Origin: DTU015 sp964406505
Lineage (GTDB): Bacteria > Bacillota > Sulfobacillia > Fermentithermobacillales > Fermentithermobacillaceae
Length of the DNA stretch: 22,147 nt
NCBI GenBank assembly: GCA_964406505.1
Contig: CAYORX010000025.1
Span: 1-22,147 of the forward strand
Reading direction: 5' to 3'
Positions 7,210 through 14,420 of the stretch are shown here, in pieces. The notes under the pieces are model-generated. The model did no database searches, was not told the DNA's origin, and saw only the letters and a program-made list of their open reading frames with translations. The first letter of the stretch is position 1. The number at the start of each line of letters is the position of its first letter. The position numbers were made by a program, and so were the translations under genes.

Positions 7210-7983
7210 TCATTTAGTTATAATTGACGCAACATCTAATCCTAAGGTCACAAATAAAGTACCAATAGCCATAAGAATGCACGCAACCAATTTAGCTACA
7301 TCTCCGCCCCTAATCGTGCCTAATTGAGCTGATTCTTTAGTTAAATAAGCAGAAATTGCATAAATTTCTTCTCCTATGAGGGTGTAATCACATGCTGCTA
7401 CAAAAAATGGAAGTTGTGTTGTAGTTGTTGTGCCGGCGACAGCGATTGTATCCAGCATCGATGCTGATTCGGCTAGGTACAAAGCCTCAGCGTAAAAATA
7501 GCCTACAAGAAATGCTGCACCCACTTGTTCTCGATGCATGATACCAGCACATCCTGCGCCATAGGCAAATTGTTCAGTTGACAAAAATAGCACTCTTTCA
7601 GATTTGTAATCATCAGGTCTACCTGCTTCTAAATAAGCTTGCTTTACCACGTCTTGGGCCGCCACGTGGGTGGGCCCATACCGATTAACTATCCATACCG
7701 GTATATCATACTCAGCCGCACTTCTTACCACATAACGCATCAATGTAAGCCCTGCTATAGTAGGTGCAGAACTTTCATCACTGATGTCAGCACTTCCAAC
7801 TGTAAAAAATATAGGGCGATCCATTTCCGCACATCTTCCAATAGCCTCGTCGACCGCGTCAAGTGCTGGCAACCTTCTAATTTCCGGTACTTTGCCTTCT
7901 TTTGCCTGCTTACTGTAATAGTACATTGCAAATCCTATTATCACTAAATAGACAAGTTCAAAAAATCTACCCTCTACTAACAC
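7210..7983 (-). CDS. DUF6754-like membrane-anchored protein
   Basis: This encodes a 257-residue protein with an N-terminal hydrophobic segment (about 8-24), a soluble alpha/beta domain (about 38-225) and a C-terminal hydrophobic segment (about 229-247). Distinctive motifs are PIFFTVGSADISDE (57-70), a helix-strand unit ending VWIVNRYGPTH (96-106), GYFYAEALYLAE (161-172), LPFFVAACDYTLIGEE (191-206) and a final GTIRGGD. These fit my memory of DUF6754, a family of unknown function. GTG at 7983 lies downstream of AAGGAGGTG with good spacing. It heads the four membrane genes and follows the first deacylase by 68 bp. Residues 57-99 resemble residues 60-100 of the 278-residue neighbour in pattern, suggesting paired subunits. 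Confidence 0.65.
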   Translation of the reverse strand: MLVEGRFFELVYLVIIGFAMYYYSKQAKEGKVPEIRRLPALDAVDEAIGRCAEMDRPIFFTVGSADISDESSAPTIAGLTLMRYVVRSAAEYDIPVWIVNRYGPTHVAAQDVVKQAYLEAGRPDDYKSERVLFLSTEQFAYGAGCAGIMHREQVGAAFLVGYFYAEALYLAESASMLDTIAVAGTTTTTQLPFFVAACDYTLIGEEIYAISAYLTKESAQLGTIRGGDVAKLVACILMAIGTLFVTLGLDVASIITK

Positions 7984-8051
7984 CTTACGGGCACCTCCTT
8001 AAAAGCTTGTGAGATCTAACACACACTACCCCCCAAAAACAGATATTATTT

Positions 8052-9698
8052 TCACCCCCTAAAAGAATGACGCAACACCATACCCGGCTTAGCATTTGTC
8101 CGTTTACCGTTATTGATTACGACTTGACCATTCACCAAAACATAATCTATTCCAGATGGGTAAATCCTAGGGGAGTCAAAGGTTGCATTATCTGTTATAA
8201 TCTCGGGATCAAATATGACTATGTCTGCTTTGAAACCCTTTTTCAAATAGCCCCTATCCTGAATATTTAATCTTTGTGCAGGCATTGAGGTCATTTTCCT
8301 GATAGCGTCTTCAATATTTAAAACTCGCTGGCCAAAAACATACTTCGATATAACGCGAGGAAAAGTACCAAAACTCCTTGGATGAGGGGGGCCAGCCGAT
8401 AAAATTCCTTCTGTGCTTAACGCACGCCCATCACTGCCAACCATTACAAAAGGCGCTTTCATAATGACTTGTAAATCTTCTTCTATCATAGAGTATTGGA
8501 TCAATTGCGGATAATATAACTCTACAAGTTTCAGGGGGACTTCATCTACATCCCAACCTGTCATGCACGAAATCTCAGCTAGCGATTTTCCAGCAAACTC
8601 AGGGCGAGGTGGGTACCTTCCTATGAACAACCGTTTAGGACCTAAACCTGTCCTAAGAGTACGCAAAACTTCATCTTTTATCTTTTTACGTGTACTAGAA
8701 TTTTTAAGTCTTTCAGAAAAGTCACGCTCAGTACCGGTCTGGGCCCACCGCGGGATTAATGCCCCCATAACACTAGAACAAGACGCTACATACGGGTATT
8801 GATCAGCCGTTACGTCTAATCCTTTCATTCTTGCTGCTTCAATAATTCTTACAACCATATCTGCAAATCCCCAAGTAGATGGGCCCGCACATTTTAAATG
8901 TGAAATCTCCATTTTGATATCACATTTCCTTGCTACATGTAGCATTTCATGTATTGCGGCTAGTAACCCGACATTATTGTCTGATTCGTCACGCAAATGG
9001 CAAGCAATGAATCCATTGTAATCCGCTACAATCTTTCCGAACTTTATGATTTCGTTTGTATCCGCAAATATACCCGGCGCATATACAAGTCCTAACGACA
9101 TGCCAAAAGCGCCTTGATTAAATGCCTCTCTTAGTAGCTGTTCAGCTTGCTTAAATTCACGCAGGGTCAATTTCCGATTCGCATATCCAGATACTGCTGT
9201 TCTAACAGATGCATGACCAACTAATCCGGCAATATTTACCGATATCCCTTTAGAATCAAGGGTGTGAAAATAATCATCTAAAGTTGTCCATGGAAATTCC
9301 TTAGTCCACCCGTATAAGTTGGCGTTATATTCCTGAAATTTTTGTCGAAATTCACCTATCAAAGGGAATGCGGAATCACCGCAGTTGCCAATAACTTCAG
9401 TGGTAATACCTTGCGATATTGAACTACTAGCTGCTCCATCAATATAAACTTCAATATCAGAATGACTGTGAATATCTATAAAACCGGGACACACGATTTT
9501 GCCTGTAGCACCAATAACTTGATACTGAGATTTTGAGCTTTGGTCAATTCTATCCTTGATACCAAAATCTATTTCGGAAATGATGTCATTTTCAATGATA
9601 ATATCTGAAAGAAACCATGGATTGCCTGAACCGTCAACAATCTTGCCCCCGGTTATAAGAGTCTTAACCCGTTGGGTACTCAAGCGATCACATCCCAT
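8052..9698 (-). CDS. N-acyl-D-amino-acid deacylase family amidohydrolase (first copy)
   Basis: This encodes a 548-residue zinc amidohydrolase expected to release D-amino acids from N-acyl forms in the cytoplasm. Metal and catalytic residues are visible: H77 and H79 in GFIDIHSHSD, C106 in GNCG, H234 in ACHLRDES, H267 in ISHLK and D423 in GSDGRA. The HPRSFGTFPRV block (439-449) is typical of D-aminoacylases. The start is uncertain: ATG at 9698 has no strong ribosome binding site, and homologues usually begin close to residue 12 (KTLITGGK), so a nearby TTG (about 9683) is possible. It is the first gene of the accessory cluster, with a candidate promoter about 170 bp upstream. The HLRDES motif, compared with HLESEG in the second copy, suggests different substrate contacts. 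Confidence 0.85.
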   Translation of the reverse strand: MGCDRLSTQRVKTLITGGKIVDGSGNPWFLSDIIIENDIISEIDFGIKDRIDQSSKSQYQVIGATGKIVCPGFIDIHSHSDIEVYIDGAASSSISQGITTEVIGNCGDSAFPLIGEFRQKFQEYNANLYGWTKEFPWTTLDDYFHTLDSKGISVNIAGLVGHASVRTAVSGYANRKLTLREFKQAEQLLREAFNQGAFGMSLGLVYAPGIFADTNEIIKFGKIVADYNGFIACHLRDESDNNVGLLAAIHEMLHVARKCDIKMEISHLKCAGPSTWGFADMVVRIIEAARMKGLDVTADQYPYVASCSSVMGALIPRWAQTGTERDFSERLKNSSTRKKIKDEVLRTLRTGLGPKRLFIGRYPPRPEFAGKSLAEISCMTGWDVDEVPLKLVELYYPQLIQYSMIEEDLQVIMKAPFVMVGSDGRALSTEGILSAGPPHPRSFGTFPRVISKYVFGQRVLNIEDAIRKMTSMPAQRLNIQDRGYLKKGFKADIVIFDPEIITDNATFDSPRIYPSGIDYVLVNGQVVINNGKRTNAKPGMVLRHSFRG

Positions 9699-9863
9699 GA
9701 AGTAATTGTTTGAAAATGATGCGATGTCTAGTGTGGTGATTAAATCGATAAATGGCCCAATTTAATACGTTATCTAATTATGTATTTATAAGTGAATCGT
9801 TTAATTGATCATCAATAAATGTTTTAAGCGTTATTAATGAGTTGTCACTACCGGTATTAGCCT

Positions 9864-9893
9864 ATTATATCCTTTCAACATAAAGGCTATAAA
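9864..9893 (-). promoter_or_regulatory. Candidate promoter for the deacylase and membrane-module operon
   Basis: On the minus strand TTTATA (9893-9888) and a perfect TATAAT (9869-9864) are 18 bases apart. They lie in the 280-bp gap between cwlD and the first deacylase. The gap also has a weak 7-bp hairpin at 9958-9975 and a 5-bp one at 9893-9910, neither a convincing cwlD terminator. The long leader (about 160 bases) could hold further control. Confidence 0.4.
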
Positions 9894-9978
9894 ATCCTTC
9901 TAAACGGATTCAAAATGCAATAAAATCTTTTAGTCACCTGCCGCTGGGGTTTACTCAAACAAATGTGGATTTGTTTTG

Positions 9979-10695
9979 CTAATTGTCACCTTGTAAGAAA
10001 GTGGATATCCCGCTATAAATACACGAAGCTAATTTTTGTTGATATTTCGGCGTCCCCAAAAGTTCTTCCTCGCTTGGATTAGACAAAAACCCTAGTTCAA
10101 CTGTAACTGCGGCCATATCGGCATGATTAAGAATGAAATGATCAAGCCTTGAGGAAATTTCGCGTTCGGTATCCGTATGTTCTATTAATTCATTCTGCAC
10201 TAATTTAGCAAACTTCTCTGAATCAGGATGCCGAGAAGCATTGTAGAACACCTGGGCTCCTTTTTCATACGGGTCGGTAAAAGCATTGCAATGGATAGAT
10301 ACAGCTACTATTGCGTTTGAACGTTCCATAAGGTTAATTCTTGCCTTAAAATCGCTTACCTCAGGTGTTTCGAGATCATAATCTCCTGTACGCGTATAGA
10401 CTACCTCAGCACCGTTTTGCTCAAGAAGGTCTCCTAAAATCAAAGACACTTTAAGCGCTATATCTTTTTCTGTATACGCAATGCCGCAAGCCCCAGGATC
10501 TATACCTCCATGCCCTGGATCTATAAAGACTACATAACCTCCTAAAGGACGAGACGCGGTAACTGGAATTACCCCTTTCGATACTATAACGCTAAGCAAG
10601 AGCGAAACTAACAGCGAACCCAACGCACATCTACATGTGGCTACAAAAAAGGGGCGGCTTTTCAACCTGCTCCGTTTTCGCCGAATAGTTCTCAT
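9979..10695 (-). CDS. cwlD: Germination-type N-acetylmuramoyl-L-alanine amidase CwlD
   Basis: This encodes a 238-residue Amidase_3 protein. CwlD removes the peptide from muramic acid during spore cortex synthesis, the step needed to form muramic lactam. An arginine- and lysine-rich start and a hydrophobic segment (about 25-41) form a signal or anchor. The catalytic domain shows H62 in DPGHGG, E76 in YTEKD, H135 in SIHCNA and E200 in VELGF, the zinc and catalytic set of this family. ATG at 10695 has AGAGG upstream and is preferred over TTG at 10713. Its place after rpsI matches other spore formers, where cwlD follows the rplM-rpsI pair closely. The strong terminator after rpsI implies its own promoter, perhaps a sporulation sigma type, but I could not identify one. 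Confidence 0.9.
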   Translation of the reverse strand: MRTIRRKRSRLKSRPFFVATCRCALGSLLVSLLLSVIVSKGVIPVTASRPLGGYVVFIDPGHGGIDPGACGIAYTEKDIALKVSLILGDLLEQNGAEVVYTRTGDYDLETPEVSDFKARINLMERSNAIVAVSIHCNAFTDPYEKGAQVFYNASRHPDSEKFAKLVQNELIEHTDTEREISSRLDHFILNHADMAAVTVELGFLSNPSEEELLGTPKYQQKLASCIYSGISTFLQGDN

Positions 10696-11045
10696 CTCAA
10701 TAATTCCTCTCAAAACAAAATGCTGTGCCTAACATACTTTATTATTTAAAGATATAAGTTTTGTGTGAATTCTTGGCCGATTACTTTATGCATTACTTTT
10801 TCTGCCTACCATTTTCCTAATCTCTTCAAATGTATACCGTTAAAACCCGAATAATGCCTTATAACAATCTCAATGTGTTTCAAAGGCAAATAAAACGGGA
10901 CTTTTAACAAGCCAAAATCCTTGAAAAGGTAACATTACCACAATATTACACTATCTTGTACTCTAATACATTTAATATTTATATACTCTTTTAAATAATA
11001 AATCCTCACAGCATTTCTGCCATGAGGATTATATATTACAATTTG
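10696..11045. other. Intergenic region between rpsI and cwlD
   Basis: This 350-bp AT-rich stretch holds the rpsI terminator at its high-coordinate end and presumably the cwlD promoter. I see no open frame of gene-like quality, no RNA gene and no convincing -35/-10 pair. A small GGTA/TACC hairpin followed by TTTT on the minus strand (near 10927-10940) might be a backup terminator. Confidence 0.5.
11001..11030 (-). terminator. Intrinsic terminator after rpsI
   Basis: On the minus strand AATCCTCATGGCA pairs with TGCTGTGAGGATT to form a 13-bp stem (two G-U pairs) closed by a GAAA tetraloop. T-rich TATTATTT follows. It begins 16 bp after the rpsI stop codon, so it ends the ribosomal-protein transcript and separates it from cwlD. 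Confidence 0.8.
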
Positions 11046-11432
11046 TTATCGCTTCGAAAATTGCGGTGCTTTTCTTGCTTTCTTAAGACCATATTTCTTA
11101 CGTTCTTTCATACGGGGGTCACGTGTTAAGTAGCCAGCCTTTTTTAGGACGCCCCTATAACCCGTGTCTACAGACAAAAGAGCTCTAGCAATGCCATGTC
11201 TAGCTGCCCCTGCTTGGCCGCTAAGTCCCCCACCCTTGGCTGTAACATGTATGTCGAATCTACCTTCGTTATCTGTTAGGCGTAAAGGTGATTTTACGTG
11301 AGCCTCTAGCACTTCATCGGCAAAGTATTCCGTAAGTTTCTTGCCGTTTACGATGAGTTGTCCTGTGCCTGGCAAAAGCCTAACTCGGGCCACTGCATGT
11401 TTCCGGCGTCCTGTAGCAAATATCTGCCCCAC
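11046..11432 (-). CDS. rpsI: 30S ribosomal protein S9
   Basis: This encodes a 128-residue S9, a small-subunit protein whose C-terminal tail reaches the P-site tRNA. The family marks are GTGQLIVNGK-type strands near residue 22, GGGLSGQAGAARHGIARALL (67-86) and the conserved end RDPRMKERKKYGLKKARKAP followed by QFSKR. Length is close to the usual 130. The start is GTG at 11432, directly after the rplM stop codon with no gap, and the purine run GGGAGGGGGG in the end of rplM serves as ribosome binding site. Translation is therefore probably coupled to rplM. A strong terminator follows. Confidence 0.97.
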   Translation of the reverse strand: MGQIFATGRRKHAVARVRLLPGTGQLIVNGKKLTEYFADEVLEAHVKSPLRLTDNEGRFDIHVTAKGGGLSGQAGAARHGIARALLSVDTGYRGVLKKAGYLTRDPRMKERKKYGLKKARKAPQFSKR

Positions 11433-11870
11433 TTAGTTTCCCCCCTCCCAAACTCTAGGTTTTTGCGCCTCATGAGGATGATTAGCACCTCTATATACGA
11501 AAAGACGCTTGCCTAGACGTCTTCCTAAACGATTTTTAGGAAGCATACCTTTTACTGCAACTTCGACAATCCGTTCAGGGTGTTTTTTTATCATTAACCT
11601 ATAAGAAGTGTATCTGTCACCACCAGGATAACCTGAGTGAGTAAAAAACACTTTTTGATCGAGTTTATTACCTGTTAAGGCTACTTCTTCCGCATTTGTT
11701 ATAATTACGCTATCCCCCATATCTACAGAGGGAGTAAACGTAGGCTTGTGCTTTCCACGTATTAATGTAGCGGCCAGAGACGCGACCCTGCCAAGCGGTT
11801 GATCTTTTGCATCGATGATCCACCACTCGCGTGGTACCTCTCCTGGCTTCGCCATATAACTTGCGCCCAC
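11433..11870 (-). CDS. rplM: 50S ribosomal protein L13
   Basis: This encodes L13, an early-assembling large-subunit protein. Diagnostic segments are the N-terminal WWIIDAKDQPLGRVAS, GKHKPTFTP, the central GGDRYTSY, VKGMLPKNRLGR and the ending YRGANHPHEAQKP. The open frame extends upstream to 11906, but GTG at 11870 is chosen. It gives 145 residues, the same length as Bacillus L13, and AAGGAGG lies 8 bases upstream. The ATG at 11855 is a second possibility. The upstream extension also falls on the transcription start region of a good promoter, so it is unlikely to be translated. It is paired with rpsI, as in nearly all bacteria. Confidence 0.95.
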   Translation of the reverse strand: MGASYMAKPGEVPREWWIIDAKDQPLGRVASLAATLIRGKHKPTFTPSVDMGDSVIITNAEEVALTGNKLDQKVFFTHSGYPGGDRYTSYRLMIKKHPERIVEVAVKGMLPKNRLGRRLGKRLFVYRGANHPHEAQKPRVWEGGN

Positions 11871-11908
11871 CTTCAAAACCTCCTTATGCCACCATACAAG
11901 CAACATTC

Positions 11909-11937
11909 ATTCTAACTTCGTGAGTTTGCCCGGTCAA
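11909..11937 (-). promoter_or_regulatory. rplM: Sigma-A type promoter for rplM-rpsI
   Basis: On the minus strand TTGACC (11937-11932) is followed after exactly 17 bases by TAGAAT (11914-11909). Each differs from consensus at one base. Transcription would start near 11902, leaving a short leader with AAGGAGG before the GTG of rplM. The -35 element overlaps the truA stop codon. Confidence 0.65.
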
Positions 11938-12710
11938 GAGTAACATACTTTTTCCAAGCATAATCCTTTGCCCGAAGCGCTTTTCCCAATTTTAACTTTA
12001 GATCGTAACTTTGCTGCTTCCAAAGCACGTTTTACCGTACCTGCCGGCAGATAACCTCTTCCTACATCGAGTAACGTTCCGACCATAAGTCTTATCATAC
12101 GATACAAAAATCCATCTGCAGTAACCCAAAATTCCCACATGGCTCCTTCTTGTCTACCTACCATCCTTTGAACCCATTTTGTTTGAAATACATGTCTGAC
12201 TGTAGTTTTAGCGGATGAGCCAAGTGCCCTGAAATTTGCAAAATCATTTTTGCCTTGAAAGTCTAATGCTTCATCAACCATCAACTGATAATCTAAATAG
12301 CCCGTGTAGCGAAGGACGTATCGATGTGCCATAATTGGCATACGCTTCCACCGCCAAATTCTGTAGCAATATGTTTTGCTTATTGCATCTTTAACAGGAT
12401 CAAAATCTAAGGGTACTTGCCAAGCATAATCAACTACAATATCGTCAGGCAAAAGTCCCAAAAGTCCCCTTGGAATCCTTTCCGGGGGTATTGGCGAGGT
12501 TGTATTAAAAGCAACCACCTGCCCTTTAGCATGCACACCCGAATCTGTCCGCCCCGCAGCTCTTACGGTAACGGAATGATTTAATAATTTACCAAGTGCT
12601 TTTTCTAAAGCTGATTGAACAGTAGGTATGTTTTTTTGTCTTTGGAAGCCCGCATAACATGTACCGTCATACTGTAATTGCATTTTTATTCTTGTTAAAT
12701 TGGTATTCAT
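11934..12710 (-). CDS. truA: tRNA pseudouridine(38-40) synthase TruA
   Basis: This encodes a 258-residue enzyme that converts uridines 38-40 in the tRNA anticodon arm to pseudouridine. The catalytic aspartate is D56 in AAGRTDSGVHAKGQVVAF. Other family segments are the N-terminal LQYDGTCYAGFQRQ, DFANFRALGS, and FLYRMIRLMVGTLLDVGRG near the C-terminus. ATG at 12710 is chosen because homologues begin just before the first strand. The frame runs up to a TTG at 12758, which would overlap ecfT and has no support. The ribosome binding site is weak (GAG 10 bases upstream) and the start lies 16 bp after the ecfT stop, so translational coupling is likely. Confidence 0.93.
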   Translation of the reverse strand: MNTNLTRIKMQLQYDGTCYAGFQRQKNIPTVQSALEKALGKLLNHSVTVRAAGRTDSGVHAKGQVVAFNTTSPIPPERIPRGLLGLLPDDIVVDYAWQVPLDFDPVKDAISKTYCYRIWRWKRMPIMAHRYVLRYTGYLDYQLMVDEALDFQGKNDFANFRALGSSAKTTVRHVFQTKWVQRMVGRQEGAMWEFWVTADGFLYRMIRLMVGTLLDVGRGYLPAGTVKRALEAAKLRSKVKIGKSASGKGLCLEKVCYS

Positions 12711-12726
12711 CAATCGGCCGCTCAAC

Positions 12727-13557
12727 TTAACCCATACCCTTAGGAATAACCGGCCCAAATCGGACCCGGGTATATAAAACTAAAATCGATACAAGAATTG
12801 TAAAAACGAAAGCAAAATAGTCTTTGCTAGACAATACTAATTCCCTCATTCTGGTTCTACCTTCTCCACCTCTGTAACACCTAGCTTCCATGGCCATCGC
12901 TAAGTCATCAGCCCGCCTAAAAGCGCTAACAAACAAAGGAACTAATAGAGGAACAAGTCCTTTTGCCCTTTGAACCATATTGCCTGACTCGAAATCAGCG
13001 CCTCTAGCCATTTGGGCTTTCATGATCCTATCTGCTTCTTCTAGCAAGGTGGGAATAAACCTTAAAGCAATGGTCATCATCATTGCAATTTCATGGGCTG
13101 GAATTCCTATTTTAGAAAACGGGTTGAGAATATCTTCCAATCCATCAGTCAACTCAATTGGCGAAGTAGTAAGAGTTAGAAGAGAAGTGAACATGATTAG
13201 AATAATAAGTCTTATACCTATAAACATCCCTTGCACGAGGCCGGTCCACGTTGCTTTAAGTGGTCCTATTTCGAATATTGGTTCGCCCGGCGTTAAAAAA
13301 AGATGTAACAGAATCGTAAAACTCATTATGAAAATTATCGGCCTTAACCCTCTTACCACTACCTTTAACGGAATTTTAGATAGTATTACCGCTAACAAAG
13401 CAAAAATACCCATCACTGCAAACGAATAAAAATTGTTTCCCACAAATAACACGACCATGAAAAGCATCGATACAAATATCTTTGCCCTAGGATCTAAAGA
13501 ATGAACAAAGGACTTGACAGGATAGTATTGCCCTATTATAACTCCACCTGGAATCAT
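12727..13557 (-). CDS. ecfT: Energy-coupling factor transporter transmembrane protein EcfT
   Basis: This encodes a 276-residue membrane subunit that links ATPases EcfA1/EcfA2 to interchangeable substrate-binding S proteins for vitamins and metals. Hydrophobic segments appear near 28-60, 70-90, 107-130, 155-172 and 246-264. The two coupling-helix motifs are visible: ARGADF (184-189) and EARCYRG (224-230). Their ARG-type triplets bind the ATPase grooves. The start ATG at 13557 overlaps the ecfA2 stop in an ATGA arrangement. No S component is encoded nearby, so this is the shared (group II) module serving S proteins elsewhere in the genome, as in Bacillus. Confidence 0.95.
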   Translation of the reverse strand: MIPGGVIIGQYYPVKSFVHSLDPRAKIFVSMLFMVVLFVGNNFYSFAVMGIFALLAVILSKIPLKVVVRGLRPIIFIMSFTILLHLFLTPGEPIFEIGPLKATWTGLVQGMFIGIRLIILIMFTSLLTLTTSPIELTDGLEDILNPFSKIGIPAHEIAMMMTIALRFIPTLLEEADRIMKAQMARGADFESGNMVQRAKGLVPLLVPLFVSAFRRADDLAMAMEARCYRGGEGRTRMRELVLSSKDYFAFVFTILVSILVLYTRVRFGPVIPKGMG

Positions 13558-14420
13558 AAGGACCCTGCCACCCCCTCTTTCCGCAGTTCTTTAATGATTT
13601 CCGCATATGCTTCTTCAACAGTAAGAACATCGTTTCGCACTGCCCAACCCCTTTGACGCAATTTCCCCATCAAAACGGTTACATCGGGAGGCTTAAGAGC
13701 GAGCGATTCTAAAAAACTGCCTTGAGAAAATACTTCTCTAGTCGTTCCATCCGTAACTAACTTGCCTTTATCCAACACCATAATTCTTTCACATAATCTA
13801 GCTATATCGTCCATGTTGTGGGATACTAAAATTACGGTGATGCCTGTATCATGCAGTCTCTTTATGTTGTCTGCAATCTCGGCCCGACCTTTAGGATCTA
13901 GCCCAGCCGTAGGCTCGTCCAGAATAAGGACCTTAGGTTCAATAGCTAATATACCTGCTATAGCAACTCTTCTCAATTGGCCACCCGATAATTCAAAAGG
14001 GGAGCGAGATAAAAGGTCCTCATCTAACCCTACTAACATGCAAGCGTCTTTAACTGTTTTTTTAATTTGTGCCCCGGAATAACCCAAGTTCTTAGGCCCA
14101 AAAGCAATATCGTCATATACTGTCTCCTCAAATACCTGTTGTTCCGGGTATTGAAACACGAGCCCTATTTTTTGTCTTATACTTTTCAAACTAACCCCTT
14201 TTGACCAAATATCGATATCATCCACTAACACAGATCCTGAGGAAGGTTTTAAAAGCCCATTTAGGTGTTGGATCAAAGTTGATTTGCCCGAGCCTGTAGC
14301 ACCAATTAGCCCCACAAATTCCCCATCTTCTATTCTAAAACTGATATCTGCCACAGCAGTTACTTCAGATATTGTGCCCTTCATATATGTGTAGGTTAAA
14401 TTCTTGACTTCAATTGACAT
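13554..14420 (-). CDS. ecfA2: Energy-coupling factor ATPase EcfA2
   Basis: This encodes a 288-residue ABC ATPase powering ECF vitamin uptake with EcfA1 and EcfT. Motifs in order are Walker A GATGSGKST (40-48), Q-loop Q90 followed by YPEQQ, signature LSGGQ (144-148), Walker B VLILDEP (164-170), D-loop GLDPKG and switch histidine H201. The YPEQQ Q-loop form is typical of EcfA2-type subunits. ATG at 14420 has GGTGG upstream and overlaps the end of ecfA1 by 25 bp. The C-terminal extension (about 240-288) fits the ECF ATPase C-terminal domain used for dimer contact. All catalytic residues are present. Confidence 0.95.
   Translation of the reverse strand: MSIEVKNLTYTYMKGTISEVTAVADISFRIEDGEFVGLIGATGSGKSTLIQHLNGLLKPSSGSVLVDDIDIWSKGVSLKSIRQKIGLVFQYPEQQVFEETVYDDIAFGPKNLGYSGAQIKKTVKDACMLVGLDEDLLSRSPFELSGGQLRRVAIAGILAIEPKVLILDEPTAGLDPKGRAEIADNIKRLHDTGITVILVSHNMDDIARLCERIMVLDKGKLVTDGTTREVFSQGSFLESLALKPPDVTVLMGKLRQRGWAVRNDVLTVEEAYAEIIKELRKEGVAGSL

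Noticed and set aside
7984..8051. Separate promoter or operator before the DUF6754-like gene
   Set aside because: The 68-bp gap shows no -35/-10 pair of quality; a partial TGTG...CACA repeat is not symmetrical about its centre.
9958..9975. AACAAAT/ATTTGTT hairpin as cwlD terminator
   Set aside because: The stem is AT-rich with only one G-C pair and no T-tract follows on the minus strand, so it is too weak to call.
11871..11906. N-terminal extension of L13 to 11906
   Set aside because: The segment covers the promoter start region, lacks a ribosome binding site and makes the protein longer than the family.
12711..12758. TTG start for truA at 12758
   Set aside because: It would overlap ecfT by 32 bp and add residues not seen in the family; ATG at 12710 fits better.
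12980..13429. Long plus-strand frame (149 codons) opposite ecfT
   Set aside because: It is the antisense shadow of a conserved membrane protein; its hydrophobic pattern mirrors ecfT codons.
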